From a virus, in IMG/VR virus record IMGVR_UViG_3300006163_000010, positions 1 through 40,718 of that record: DNA of 40,718 nt; one strand, given 5' to 3'. Both the position numbers and the translations under genes were made by a program. Position 1 is the first letter of the stretch. Every line of letters starts with the position of its first letter. Positions 1 through 6,703 of this stretch are shown in pieces. Below the pieces are notes generated by a model that saw only the letters and a list, made by a program, of their open reading frames with translations, was not told the DNA's origin and made no database searches.

Positions 1-116
1 AACATCTCAGGTTTGAAGAGAGGGGCAACTCTGGCAATTGCTGTCTTTTCAAGCAGTATTGCTCCCAGTATCACACGTTCAAGCTGTTTGTCGAATAGTA
101 TCTGCGTGTCACTCAT
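1..116 (-). CDS. dnaB: Replicative DNA helicase DnaB-type, N-terminal fragment (runs off the left edge)
   Basis: Reading leftward from the ATG at 116, the 38 visible residues begin MSDTQILFDKQLERVILGAI and continue with LLEKTAIARVAPLFKPEM. This is the signature of the DnaB N-terminal helical domain (ExxVLGAILL…V…LkPexF) found in hexameric replicative helicases, which unwind DNA ahead of the fork and recruit primase. The start overlaps the stop of the upstream DnaD/O-like gene as ATGA, so the two are probably translationally coupled. Initiator followed by helicase is a standard phage replication pair. The ATPase domain lies outside the window, so the call rests on the N-terminus and gene order only. 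Confidence 0.8.
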   Translation of the reverse strand, partial: MSDTQILFDKQLERVILGAILLEKTAIARVAPLFKPEM

Positions 117-826
117 AGCCCTATTGATTTCATTACCTGATCCTGTGGGGTTGTTGGAGATGGGGAAATTACTTTTAGAGTCGTTTTGCTACCGCCAAAG
201 TCAGTATCCCTTCTGCTCCACGTAGCTAATCGTTTTGCCACCTCCCATGTTTCTTTCATTTCCCATTTCATTTTAGTGCCTGATTTGTTCCATTCTGACC
301 AGTAATCGAAAAATGATCTGACCATATCCTTACCGTACTTTTCAACATAAGGAACCAAAGAAGAATAGAAAGTTTGGGCGCGTACCTCTCTTACTTTTAT
401 TAATTCTTCTTTATTATATTCTTTTATATTGTTCGGTTGCTGTTCGGCGGGTGTTCGGTCGGTGTTCCTGTTTCTGTTCGGCTTAGGGTTATAATCGTCG
501 TATTTACATAGAGTTATGCGTCCGATTCCCTGTTCTTTATCTGTTTGGATCATCTCTTGGCTACGCAATAATTCAAGAAAGCAGAATACCTTATCAACGC
601 TCTTCCAATTCCAGCGTTGTTGTAGATACCGGACGCTTGCAATTGCCTGACCACGTCCCCATTTGACCACTCGCCCTTTAAAGAGCATTGAGTTGTTTTC
701 TTCAAATGCGCATAACTGAATTAAGTCCACCCAAGCTTCAAAACGGCTATATTCCCTTTTCTCGGTATATAGTTCGTGTTGAAACAACTTTCTACTAATT
801 GCGATATATCCACCCTTCTCGTTCAT
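113..826 (-). CDS. Phage replication initiation protein, DnaD/O-like winged-helix N-terminus
   Basis: The 237-residue protein opens with GGYIAISRKLFQHELYTEKR, then SRFEAWVDLIQLCAF, and has KWGRGQAIASVRYL followed by VDKVFCFLELLRSQEMI. This is the pattern of the winged-helix N-terminal domain shared by phage replisome organisers and O-like initiators. A hydrophilic linker rich in Asn and Pro (about residues 110-140) separates it from a short C-terminal helical part with a SFFDYWSEWN motif. Known family members bind the phage origin and load the helicase. Its stop overlaps the start of the DnaB-type gene, which fits that job. I cannot say whether the origin lies in the gene. Confidence 0.75.
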   Translation of the reverse strand: MNEKGGYIAISRKLFQHELYTEKREYSRFEAWVDLIQLCAFEENNSMLFKGRVVKWGRGQAIASVRYLQQRWNWKSVDKVFCFLELLRSQEMIQTDKEQGIGRITLCKYDDYNPKPNRNRNTDRTPAEQQPNNIKEYNKEELIKVREVRAQTFYSSLVPYVEKYGKDMVRSFFDYWSEWNKSGTKMKWEMKETWEVAKRLATWSRRDTDFGGSKTTLKVISPSPTTPQDQVMKSIGL

Positions 827-849
827 GTTATTTATATTCCGAAAGTCAC

Positions 850-1050
850 TTATAATGAATACTCTGCTATCCTCTTTCCATTACGCGTAACCATCCTGGT
901 GGTGATACCCCAGTCTTGGTTACGGAGGTCTTTTATGCGTCCGCTTAAGCGAAAGCAACCGAACTTCCGTAGCGCCTGCATAGCGGTCAGCTTATGTCCT
1001 TTGCGAAGCCAGTGCAGGATCTTTTCTGTTTGTGATTTTCTATGTGGCAT
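850..1050 (-). CDS. Small HTH_39-type DNA-binding protein
   Basis: This 66-residue basic protein matches the small phage winged-helix family often named HTH_39. A first helix (SQTEKILHWLRKG) is followed by LTAMQALRKFGCFRLSGRIKDLR, the helix-turn-helix core, and then a short beta wing (WGITTRMVTRNGKRIAEYSL). Proteins of this kind are common beside phage replication genes and are assumed to bind DNA. Their exact targets are mostly unknown. It sits 23 bases upstream of the replication initiator on the same strand, so it is probably co-transcribed with it. Confidence 0.75.
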   Translation of the reverse strand: MPHRKSQTEKILHWLRKGHKLTAMQALRKFGCFRLSGRIKDLRNQDWGITTRMVTRNGKRIAEYSL

Positions 1051-1060
1051 AGATTACGAA

Positions 1061-1306
1061 TTATGCGGTGAATGATTGTTTACTTCCGATCGTTTTGCCC
1101 TTAGCCCCTTTCTTCTTAATAGCGCCTCTATGGCTTTTGAATATCCGGTTGAATATGCTGACATAAGCACGGTGATGTACGTGTGTCACCGGGTCTAGTA
1201 ATTCATATAACGGCTCTCCTTTACCCCGGAGTAATGCCAATACTTTCCGGGTAATGCAGGTGCCTTTAATAGAGTAGGTGAATGTTTGTCCTATTAAGTT
1301 TCGCAT
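1061..1306 (-). CDS. Hypothetical small basic protein
   Basis: This 81-residue protein is not one I recognise. The first half looks like a compact beta-rich domain (IGQTFTYSIKGTCITRKVLAL … GEPLYELLDPVTHVHHRAYVSIF). The last 20 residues are strongly basic (KKKGAKGKTIGSK), which suggests nucleic-acid contact. It lies in the leftward early operon between a 134-residue unknown and the HTH_39 protein with small gaps on both sides. No signal peptide or membrane segment is present. Confidence 0.6.
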   Translation of the reverse strand: MRNLIGQTFTYSIKGTCITRKVLALLRGKGEPLYELLDPVTHVHHRAYVSIFNRIFKSHRGAIKKKGAKGKTIGSKQSFTA

Positions 1307-1324
1307 CGGTATAGGTTTAAAAGG

Positions 1325-1729
1325 TTATTGGTTAAAAGTTGCCATTTCCTGTTTACGTAAGCTGATCAGAGTACGAAGTAGTTCAATCTGATACTTGCAA
1401 TCTTTGTCCTGTTGCTCTGTAAGATTTACCAGGTAGTTAAGATCCCTACAATCGGCTTTGATTAACTCATTCATTACAGAGGCCGGAATTCCACTACGTT
1501 TGGCGTCTTTGAGTTGGGTGAGGATACTTTCCCTCATTGCCTTATCTCTCCAGTATTTTGCGTCTGCCAGCATCTTACCTGTTGTTGCCATGATAGAAGC
1601 GATGTGAGTAGCACGGTTCACCAGTGCTTCCGGATCATCTGCAGCTACCTGCATCTTAATGATTGGCTCAAATTCACGAGCCATCTTAAAGAGTTCTTCC
1701 GGAAATACAATGCCTGTTGCCTGAAACAT
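1325..1729 (-). CDS. Hypothetical helical early protein
   Basis: A 134-residue, almost entirely alpha-helical protein with no recognisable domain. It has a hydrophobic N-terminal helix (VFPEELFKMAREFEPIIKMQ), a central KYWRDKAMRESILTQLKDAKRSG stretch and a C-terminal amphipathic helix (YQIELLRTLISLRKQEM) that could form a coiled coil. There is no signal peptide or metal motif. The stop of the upstream zinc-finger gene at 1732 is only two bases from this start, so the two are probably translated from one message. Confidence 0.65.
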   Translation of the reverse strand: MFQATGIVFPEELFKMAREFEPIIKMQVAADDPEALVNRATHIASIMATTGKMLADAKYWRDKAMRESILTQLKDAKRSGIPASVMNELIKADCRDLNYLVNLTEQQDKDCKYQIELLRTLISLRKQEMATFNQ

Positions 1730-1731
1730 GA

Positions 1732-2121
1732 TTACTTATTTTGTTTGTTCAATTCGTTATTACTTATTTCAATAACTATTTTACACTGATCACAATCAAA
1801 CATACCTATGTGCGTAAGGTGCGGTGGCAAGTTCATGCGTTTTGATAGCCATTTATAAGCCTGATTTCTCCCCATCCCTTTGTTATTCCACATACGATCG
1901 AAAGATGCATGTGCTTGTTTTTTTAATTCCCGTAGTTCAGTATTTGCAATTCTCCCAAGTGATTTATCTGTTCCTTTGTGAACACCACAATACGCTCGGC
2001 AGGGTCGGCAGAGATATATCATGCCATAGGACTTTCCATATATCTCCCCGCTATCTACATATACTGTTCCTTTATTACAGTAAGGACAAACTTTCCCAGT
2101 GATAATCTGATCATATATCAC
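1732..2121 (-). CDS. Zinc-finger protein, DUF3268-like
   Basis: The 129-residue protein begins with a CPYC knuckle (residues 12-15) and a second CRPC knuckle near residues 38-41, followed by AYCGVHKGTDKSLGRIANTELRELKKQAHASFDRMW. It ends with NQAYKWLSKRMNLPPHLTHIGMFDCDQC. This pattern is the zinc-finger-containing DUF3268 family, found in phages and mobile elements. Its function is unknown. The first two cysteine pairs probably bind one zinc ion. It is sandwiched between the Gp157-like protein and a helical unknown in the early operon, suggesting a role in DNA metabolism, but that is inference. Confidence 0.75.
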   Translation of the reverse strand: MIYDQIITGKVCPYCNKGTVYVDSGEIYGKSYGMIYLCRPCRAYCGVHKGTDKSLGRIANTELRELKKQAHASFDRMWNNKGMGRNQAYKWLSKRMNLPPHLTHIGMFDCDQCKIVIEISNNELNKQNK

Positions 2122-2127
2122 TTAGGA

Positions 2128-2775
2128 CTATTTTATTTGTAGGTTCTTCCTTTCTTGCATACTTGCACCTGGTATAGTAATACCCTGCCTGATGGCATCG
2201 CCTATGCGTTTTTTGCTGACAGATGGATTAAGATCAAAGCATGCAACAAGCATATCAGAAGTCACAACAACTGGTTCTCCCGCTTCTTCAGCAGCTTTTA
2301 CCTTGCCCTCGTTAAGGGCAATTGTTACGTCAGCGAACTTCAGGATATCATCTGCAAAAGTTTCGACCAACTCCACCGGAGTAGACTTACGGTAGCTAAT
2401 CTTCAGTAGTTCGCTTTCAATCTTTTCGTGCCCGAACTGCCTCATGCCTTCATCCAGCATCTGCTTAAACAGTTCGGACTTTTTATCCGCACGTGATTTC
2501 AACGCCTGAAGTCTTTTAATTTCGCAGGAAATGACATCCGATTCAGCATCCAGCTTCTTCACTACATAAGCATAGCTGATCGCTTTCTCCTTGAACCCTT
2601 CTTCGTTTAGCTTCAACTCTTCCTGCATTTCTGGTGTCAGCTCCCCATCCGCTTCTTCAATCAATGCCAACAGGGTAAGATGTTCATGGCGGATATTGAA
2701 CAGCGATTTTTTTACAGGCACAGCGCTTTCCTGCGCTTCTCTTTCTGCTATGAATTGTTCTTTGCTTGCTCCCAT
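2128..2775 (-). CDS. Gp157-like phage protein
   Basis: This 215-residue protein has the layout of the siphovirus Gp157 family: an N-terminal helix (SLFNIRHEHLTLLALIEEADGEL), then a long charged coiled coil (roughly residues 55-120: FKEKAISYAYVVKKLDAESDVISCEIKRLQALK). A beta-rich tail follows (LLKISYRKSTPVELVETF). The last part, VTSDMLVACFDLNPSVSKKRIGDAIRQG, is the usual 'resulting value' end of the family. Gp157 members were linked long ago to phage resistance in Streptococcus thermophilus, but the biochemical role is unsettled. Its gene lies 2 bases from the P-loop ATPase gene, a pairing common in phage recombination modules. Confidence 0.75.
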   Translation of the reverse strand: MGASKEQFIAEREAQESAVPVKKSLFNIRHEHLTLLALIEEADGELTPEMQEELKLNEEGFKEKAISYAYVVKKLDAESDVISCEIKRLQALKSRADKKSELFKQMLDEGMRQFGHEKIESELLKISYRKSTPVELVETFADDILKFADVTIALNEGKVKAAEEAGEPVVVTSDMLVACFDLNPSVSKKRIGDAIRQGITIPGASMQERKNLQIK

Positions 2776-2777
2776 TG

Positions 2778-3680
2778 TTAAGCGGTTTGTGCCGGTTCGG
2801 CAGGTTTAGTAATAATTTTATATCTCTCTCCACCAGCTATTTTGAATTCATTAGAACTTGTTACATAGCTTGGCAATATCTCCTTCAGTGTTTTTAGGTC
2901 ATCAACCGTAGTGCAATTATTCAGCTTGAGAATGGCTTCTTTAATTTGTTGTTCTACATCAATTCCGGTGTCACACCAGTCGCGTAATAATTCTCCAGTT
3001 GCAATAGAAGGGATAAAAGATGCCTTATCCATAAATAGGCCGGTACGGTCTTTTGAAGCACTTGCATTGTGCGATATATCAAGTTCGAGATTAAGGGTAA
3101 GTTCATATTCCCAGCCGTCGCGGGTTATTTCCTTTAGACCAGCTTTTACTGGTTTTTGGACAGACTTTCCCGCCTTATTGACATCTTCAATGATTATGTA
3201 TTCTTGCTTTCTGCGAACGGTTGTGAATACATGGCACCGGCTTTTCAAAATCGCGTTCTTCCAAGCTTCGTGTCTTGGTGTTAAATTTTTCCAAGCGCCA
3301 CTAAATGAACCGCCAAGTTGATCTGCAAGGTTTATTACTCCGCCGTTACCTTCCCATTCATGTGAGATACTATCTATAATAAGAACCTCGATATCTTCAT
3401 TCGCTTCACATGTACAGATAGCCTCAATATATCTTTCAGGAGAATAAGGAGCTTCGAGTGGGAGCACTTGAAATTCTCCTATCACAACACCATTAGATAG
3501 TCTGTGATTAGCATAGAGATCGGCAGAATTATTTTCTGAATCTATAACTGCTATTTTATTCCAGTCACCAGTTATGCCATAAGCAACAAGTAGCGCGGAT
3601 ACTGTCTTACCTCCTCCTGATATAGAAGAAAATCCTATTCTTAACTTTGCTTTAGTTCTTTCCGCTTTTCTTAATTGCAT
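2778..3680 (-). CDS. Phage P-loop ATPase (AAA_24-like)
   Basis: The 300-residue protein has the core of phage nucleotide-binding proteins of the AAA_24 type: a P-loop at KLRIGFSSISGGGKTVSALL, a switch-like KIAVIDSENNSADLY, a Walker B VEVLIIDSISHEWEG and an EYIIIEDV segment. The P-loop is slightly unusual, because Ser stands where the first Gly is normal. I chose the ATG at 3680 rather than the upstream one at 3734. The upstream extension would run through the terminator hairpin at 3709-3727, and the family begins close to the P-loop. Related proteins act with Gp157 and single-strand annealing or RecT-like partners. ATP-dependent recombination is the likely but unproven role. Confidence 0.75.
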   Translation of the reverse strand: MQLRKAERTKAKLRIGFSSISGGGKTVSALLVAYGITGDWNKIAVIDSENNSADLYANHRLSNGVVIGEFQVLPLEAPYSPERYIEAICTCEANEDIEVLIIDSISHEWEGNGGVINLADQLGGSFSGAWKNLTPRHEAWKNAILKSRCHVFTTVRRKQEYIIIEDVNKAGKSVQKPVKAGLKEITRDGWEYELTLNLELDISHNASASKDRTGLFMDKASFIPSIATGELLRDWCDTGIDVEQQIKEAILKLNNCTTVDDLKTLKEILPSYVTSSNEFKIAGGERYKIITKPAEPAQTA

Positions 3681-3699
3681 ACATGTATATTTAAACAGT

Positions 3700-3727
3700 G
3701 AAAAATATGGCCGGCTATGAACCGGCC
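3700..3727 (-). terminator. Intrinsic terminator of the early operon
   Basis: A perfect six-base-pair GC stem (GGCCGG at 3709-3714, CCGGCC at 3722-3727) closes a 7-base loop. On the minus strand it is followed by ATATTTTTC. It lies 7 bases after the stop of the 3735-4103 gene. It would end or weaken leftward transcription before the ATPase-replication block, which suggests that block has its own promoter or needs antitermination. Confidence 0.6.
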
Positions 3728-3734
3728 CGTTCAA

Positions 3735-4103
3735 TTAATCGATAACCTTTTCCATCATTTTGGCGTACGGGTTGTAAGAATTTTGAATAAAGAATTCATA
3801 GTTACCCGCTGGCAGTTCGTGAGAATTATGGTCAGCTTTCGTGATCTCTTCGGTCTTTGTCCACGATGCGTCCGTGAAGTTGGATTCATGAACGTGCTGC
3901 AACCTTGCACCGTCATATCCCACTGCGCAGATAATTCTGCCATCCAGTTCAAACATCTGCACATCACCAGTAAGCACGTGCATATGTCCTGAATGCTCGC
4001 CTAATGCGATTGGTTTGTTAACTACCTTCTTCGCACCTGAAGGAATAGATCCGATTGCTGAAAACTGTACGTCACCCTGGTGACCGCGTAATGAATTTTT
4101 CAT
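3735..4103 (-). CDS. Conserved-looking hypothetical phage protein with HxGHxH motif
   Basis: The 122-residue form starts at ATG 4103 (MKNSLRGHQGDVQFSAIGS). The longer frame to 4154 would overlap the upstream gene, so I prefer the short one. The protein is beta-rich and contains ALGEHSGHMHVLTGDVQMF. That His-rich segment resembles small phage proteins of the 'RGDV…LGEvTGHxH' type seen in many Bacteroidota and cyanobacterial phages, which have no known function. The C-terminal half (DHNSHELPAGNYEFFIQNSY) repeats His residues. Metal binding is possible. Confidence 0.65.
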   Translation of the reverse strand: MKNSLRGHQGDVQFSAIGSIPSGAKKVVNKPIALGEHSGHMHVLTGDVQMFELDGRIICAVGYDGARLQHVHESNFTDASWTKTEEITKADHNSHELPAGNYEFFIQNSYNPYAKMMEKVID

Positions 4104-4137
4104 GTTTTTGATTTGATTTTTTTGAAATGAATTTTGT

Positions 4138-5421
4138 TTATGAGCGCAAGTCAAATGAGTATTCCTCTGGCTTGAAAGGAGAGAGTGAAGCGATGGCTTC
4201 TATGGCGTTCGTGTGATGCGGCTCGACGCCTTGCAGGTATTGGGAGCCGGTAGATGGGCAGACCATAGACACCCACGCAAACGGTTTATTATCGATCTCG
4301 GCGAATCGTTCCGTTGTCTTCAGTAGTTTCACTGTTTCCAGATCACCGTTCTTGTGGGGGATTGTGCGGCAGTCAATCTCCACAGCGCCTAACAGGTCCA
4401 TCATCTTTTTCTGGCCAAGTACTTCGTACATACCGCCCTTGATCTCACTGTTTGTTTCCTGCAGGAACATCTCCTTTGTAATCTCGCCAGCAGCCGCTTT
4501 CTCCCAGATCCATGCAGGTAATGCACGACCGTTCACATAGTATTGAGCGTAGCCATCTGCGAACTCTATAGCCGGTCCTGTAGGGTTGTGCAATCTGCCG
4601 GATGCATTACGGATGATTCTTTTGGGAAGGCTGGAAACGATGCAGTATCCATTAAGTTGAATCATATCGTAGATGCCTGAAAGAAGCACGTTCTTGAACT
4701 GATTGAATCCTTCATGGTTAATGACGCCGATCTGGGTAAAGAAATCATAGAATGATACCCAGTAGTAATCTGCGATACTGCCGCCCTGTATCCATGCGAA
4801 AGATTGATATTCCATTTTTTGATCCCCAACCTGATCCCGAACCTGAGCCCCAACCTGATCCCCAACCTGATCCCCAACCTGAGCCCCAACCTGATCCCCA
4901 ACCTGATCCCCAACCTGATCCCAAACCTGATCCCCAACCTGATCCCAAACCTGATCCCGAACCTGATCCCGAACCTGAGCCCGAACCTGATCCCGAACCT
5001 GAGCCCCAACCTGATCCCGAACCTGAGCCCAAACCTGATCCCAAACCTGAGCCCAAACCTGATCCCAAACCTGATCCCAAACCTGATCCCGAACCTGATC
5101 CCCAACCTGATCCCCAACCTGATCCCCAACCTGATCCCGAACCTGAGCCATTGACGGCTCGCTTCGCTCGCCCAGCAACTTCTCTATCACCTTCGTGTAT
5201 GCCTTCAGGTAATGGACTGCATATTGACATGCCATAGGACTGTCGACATGGATAATTACAGGTTCGTTTTTACCAGCGAGTTTGTAAAGCCAGTCGATTC
5301 CGATTTTAGCAGCTTCTTTATTCACCTGGTTCTTACAGGAGAAGATGTAGTTTAGCCAGAAGTCGCGGATCGACATCATTTTCTGTTCCTGCTCTGGTGA
5401 TAATTGTTCAAGTTTTTTCAT
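4138..5421 (-). CDS. DUF6745-like protein with 27 tandem [D/A]QV[G/R/W] tetrapeptides
   Basis: The ATG at 5421 gives [20 protein letters not shown] and a 427-residue protein. The N-terminus (about 1-90) is helical. Residues about 92-201 are a tandem array of 27 four-residue units [D/A]QV[G/R/W] plus a partial one. The C-terminal domain has [23 protein letters not shown] followed by ALPAWIWE and [24 protein letters not shown], the pattern of the DUF6745 family. Members of that family, mainly in bacteria and their phages, often carry the same QV-rich repeats. Function is unknown. The array is probably a helical or solenoid stalk, since hydrophobic Val recurs every fourth residue. No catalytic motif is visible. 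Confidence 0.75.
   Translation of the reverse strand: MKKLEQLSPEQEQKMMSIRDFWLNYIFSCKNQVNKEAAKIGIDWLYKLAGKNEPVIIHVDSPMACQYAVHYLKAYTKVIEKLLGERSEPSMAQVRDQVGDQVGDQVGDQVRDQVWDQVWDQVWAQVWDQVWAQVRDQVGAQVRDQVRAQVRDQVRDQVWDQVGDQVWDQVGDQVGDQVGAQVGDQVGDQVGAQVRDQVGDQKMEYQSFAWIQGGSIADYYWVSFYDFFTQIGVINHEGFNQFKNVLLSGIYDMIQLNGYCIVSSLPKRIIRNASGRLHNPTGPAIEFADGYAQYYVNGRALPAWIWEKAAAGEITKEMFLQETNSEIKGGMYEVLGQKKMMDLLGAVEIDCRTIPHKNGDLETVKLLKTTERFAEIDNKPFAWVSMVCPSTGSQYLQGVEPHHTNAIEAIASLSPFKPEEYSFDLRS
4819..5148. repeat. 12-bp tandem minisatellite inside the DUF6745-like gene
   Basis: About 27.5 copies of a 12-base unit, read on the plus strand as CCTGATCCCNAA or CCTGAGCCCNAA, run without interruption for 330 bases. 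Units ending in GATC outnumber GAGC units about 21 to 7. Because the period is a multiple of three and the unit has no stop, all six frames are open across it. That is why several spurious proline-rich or glycine-rich frames appear here. The array should change length in whole-codon steps. Confidence 0.95.
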
Positions 5422-5461
5422 TTGTATAATATTTTTAGAGGTTGATAATTGAGATTTAAAA

Positions 5462-5543
5462 AAAAGAATCAGGTGGCGGGGTGCTTTCACATTTGAGATT
5501 ATTTCGAATTAATATTGTTTATTTGGTGCCACCTGATTCTTTT
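5462..5543. repeat. 16-bp perfect inverted repeat, possible long-loop bidirectional terminator
   Basis: The segment AAAAGAATCAGGTGGC (5462-5477) is repeated exactly inverted at 5528-5543 as GCCACCTGATTCTTTT, with a 50-base A/T-rich spacer. Each arm ends in an A or T run, so an RNA from either strand would form a stem ending in U's. It lies between the 47-residue ORF (stop at 5549) and the start of the DUF6745-like gene (5421). A terminator is the simplest reading. The long loop leaves room for another role. Confidence 0.8.
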
Positions 5544-5548
5544 GATCC

Positions 5549-5692
5549 TTACTTAAGGTTGCCAATGGTTTCATCCGGATCATCATTAAGATGCGGAATG
5601 TCGCACGGCTGTAATTCGTAATACTGCATACTCAAAATTTGTGTTAAGACTGATACATCTGGCGGTACCGGCATTGACCGTCGATCAATCAT
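5549..5692 (-). CDS. Hypothetical 47-residue protein
   Basis: An ATG at 5692 opens a frame of 47 codons ending in TAA at 5549-5551. The protein (MIDRRSMPVPPDVSVLTQIL … LQPCDIPHLNDDPDETIGNLK) is acidic at its C-terminus and has no membrane segment. It lies on the same strand as its neighbours and fills an otherwise empty gap. It ends 6 bases before the 16-bp inverted repeat, as a last gene before a terminator would. No family is recognised. Support comes from position and composition only. Confidence 0.5.
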   Translation of the reverse strand: MIDRRSMPVPPDVSVLTQILSMQYYELQPCDIPHLNDDPDETIGNLK

Positions 5693-5740
5693 TTAATCCG
5701 GGTTTGTTTCTCGTTTGATATGGCTGATTTTTAAAACAAC

Positions 5741-5872
5741 TCATAATAAAGTGCCGGTCTTTCCCGGCTGCCAGATGCTTTCGATTCTTTCCATGAAGTC
5801 TGCAACCTTGTTTGTTGCCATCACGGGCCTACCATTATCCCGAAAAGAAATTGTGCCAATACCAAGCGTCAT
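5741..5872 (-). CDS. Hypothetical 43-residue protein
   Basis: ATG at 5872 to TGA at 5741-5743 encodes 43 residues: MTLGIGTISFRDNGRPVMAT, then NKVADFMERIESIWQPGKTGTLL. The composition is protein-like, with an amphipathic helix in the second half (VADFMERIESIW). It lies between the tRNA gene and the 47-residue ORF, in line with the leftward operon. I recognise no family. A chance frame remains possible because of its length. Confidence 0.45.
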   Translation of the reverse strand: MTLGIGTISFRDNGRPVMATNKVADFMERIESIWQPGKTGTLL

Positions 5873-5912
5873 GTCGCCCTACTTACATCGTTCGTTTGCT
5901 GCTGTTGGGTTG

Positions 5913-5986
5913 AGCCAAGAGCCCGATTCGAACAGGCAACCGTTTCATTACAAATGAACTGCACCACCCAATTGTGCTATCCTGGC
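5913..5986 (-). tRNA. tRNA-Thr (anticodon UGU)
   Basis: Folding the minus strand by eye gives a full cloverleaf of 74 nucleotides. The acceptor is GCCAGGA/TCTTGGC (one G-U). The D stem is GCAC/GTGC with GG in its loop, and the anticodon loop is TTTGTAA (UGU, decodes ACA). The variable loop has five bases. The T arm is GCCTG-TTCGAAT-CGGGC. The only flaw is a G-A mismatch at the base of the anticodon stem. No CCA is encoded, so the host must add it. Phage tRNAs often offset codon-use differences or replace host tRNAs cut by defence nucleases. Confidence 0.92.
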
Positions 5987-6321
5987 AATTGCCGGCAGAC
6001 CTTCCGGCTAATACTCAACTTATCAAAGGGTAAATTTTGTTAAGTCGTGGCCTGTACTTACTTATTTCATATACCTAATCGGCTTATGCCGTCCTCCTCA
6101 CAATTAATGACCAGCTGTTGAAACAGACCGGTATTTACCTATTCCACGTTATGAAAAACAAGATGATTGCTCTGCCACTATTCTAACTCTGCACGGACTC
6201 ATACAAAGGCATGAGCAATCAATATTTTAAATTCAAAGAACTTTAGTAGTAAGCCGGGAGGAAGAAACCACCCGTATGCTGTGTATCCTATGTTTCTATT
6301 TTAACCCCATCCTATGAAGGA
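5987..6321. other. 335-base noncoding stretch with a 9-bp inverted repeat
   Basis: I find no credible gene here on either strand; the longest ATG frames are about ten codons. The notable element is an inverted repeat, TGATTGCTC at 6164-6172 and GAGCAATCA at 6213-6221, closing a 40-base loop. A shorter stem, CTCAT/ATGAG (6198-6202, 6211-6215), shares bases with the right arm, so the two are exclusive. On the minus strand the repeat is followed by TCTTGTTTTTC. That would suit a terminator between the membrane-protein genes and the tRNA. A small structured RNA is an alternative. Confidence 0.4.
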
Positions 6322-6453
6322 TTACTTCTTGAGATGTAATAGCAGGTAGATCGTAATCCAAGCGGCTGCAAAGACTATCCCACCGATCAACCTTACTACT
6401 GCATCCCTGTTATTTCGTGAGCGAATCTTTCGCTCTATTAATTCCCGCTTCAT
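6322..6453 (-). CDS. Small single-span membrane protein
   Basis: The ATG at 6453 overlaps the stop of the 6450-6692 gene as ATGA and opens 43 codons ending in TAA. The protein has a very basic N-terminus (MKRELIERKIRSRNNRD) followed by one hydrophobic helix (LIGGIVFAAAWITIYLLLHL) and ends KK. This gives an N-in, single-span topology. The stop-start overlap and the clean membrane segment make it a real gene in my view. No family is known to me. Confidence 0.65.
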   Translation of the reverse strand: MKRELIERKIRSRNNRDAVVRLIGGIVFAAAWITIYLLLHLKK

Positions 6454-6692
6454 ACGAATAAGTCGTGATCATCAAATTCAACCCACCTGTCTTTCTTCTG
6501 GAATCTCTTCTTCAATGCTTTCCATCCTTCACGTAACCAAAACTCAATCGATATCCAGATTACAACCAGTGTCAGAGCAACCAACTCACATAAGAATCCC
6601 CAGGGCAAGAACATTGCAAGAAATACGACAATAGCTATAAGACCTACAAACAGCCAGAGAATGTCTATTGCGTTATTGATGATCGTTACCAT
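6450..6692 (-). CDS. Small two-span membrane protein
   Basis: The 80-residue protein has two hydrophobic helices, about residues 9-30 (IDILWLFVGLIAIVVFLAMF) and 33-50 (LCELVALTLVVIWISIEF). A charged, basic then acidic tail follows (KALKKRFQKKDRWVEFDDHD). Its stop overlaps the next small membrane gene. It is followed by that gene and, after a noncoding gap, the tRNA. A role in the cell envelope during early infection, such as superinfection exclusion, would fit but is only a guess. Confidence 0.65.
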   Translation of the reverse strand: MVTIINNAIDILWLFVGLIAIVVFLAMFLPWGFLCELVALTLVVIWISIEFWLREGWKALKKRFQKKDRWVEFDDHDLFV

Positions 6693-6703
6693 GATTAAAA
6701 GTT

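Noticed and set aside
4819-5148. CRISPR array
   Set aside because: Units are contiguous 12-mers without spacers and lie inside a gene; no cas genes are present.
4745-5237. Open frames rich in PDPQPEP, GSGSGW or GIRLGIRF across the minisatellite
   Set aside because: They are shadows of the 12-base repeat, which is open in all six frames. Only the minus-strand frame has non-repeat domains at both ends (helical N-terminus and DUF6745-like C-terminus).
5715-5957. Plus-strand 80-residue frame ending SQEPDSNRQPFHYK
   Set aside because: Its end is the antisense of the tRNA-Thr gene (the familiar 'translated tRNA' artefact), and two minus-strand small frames fit better.
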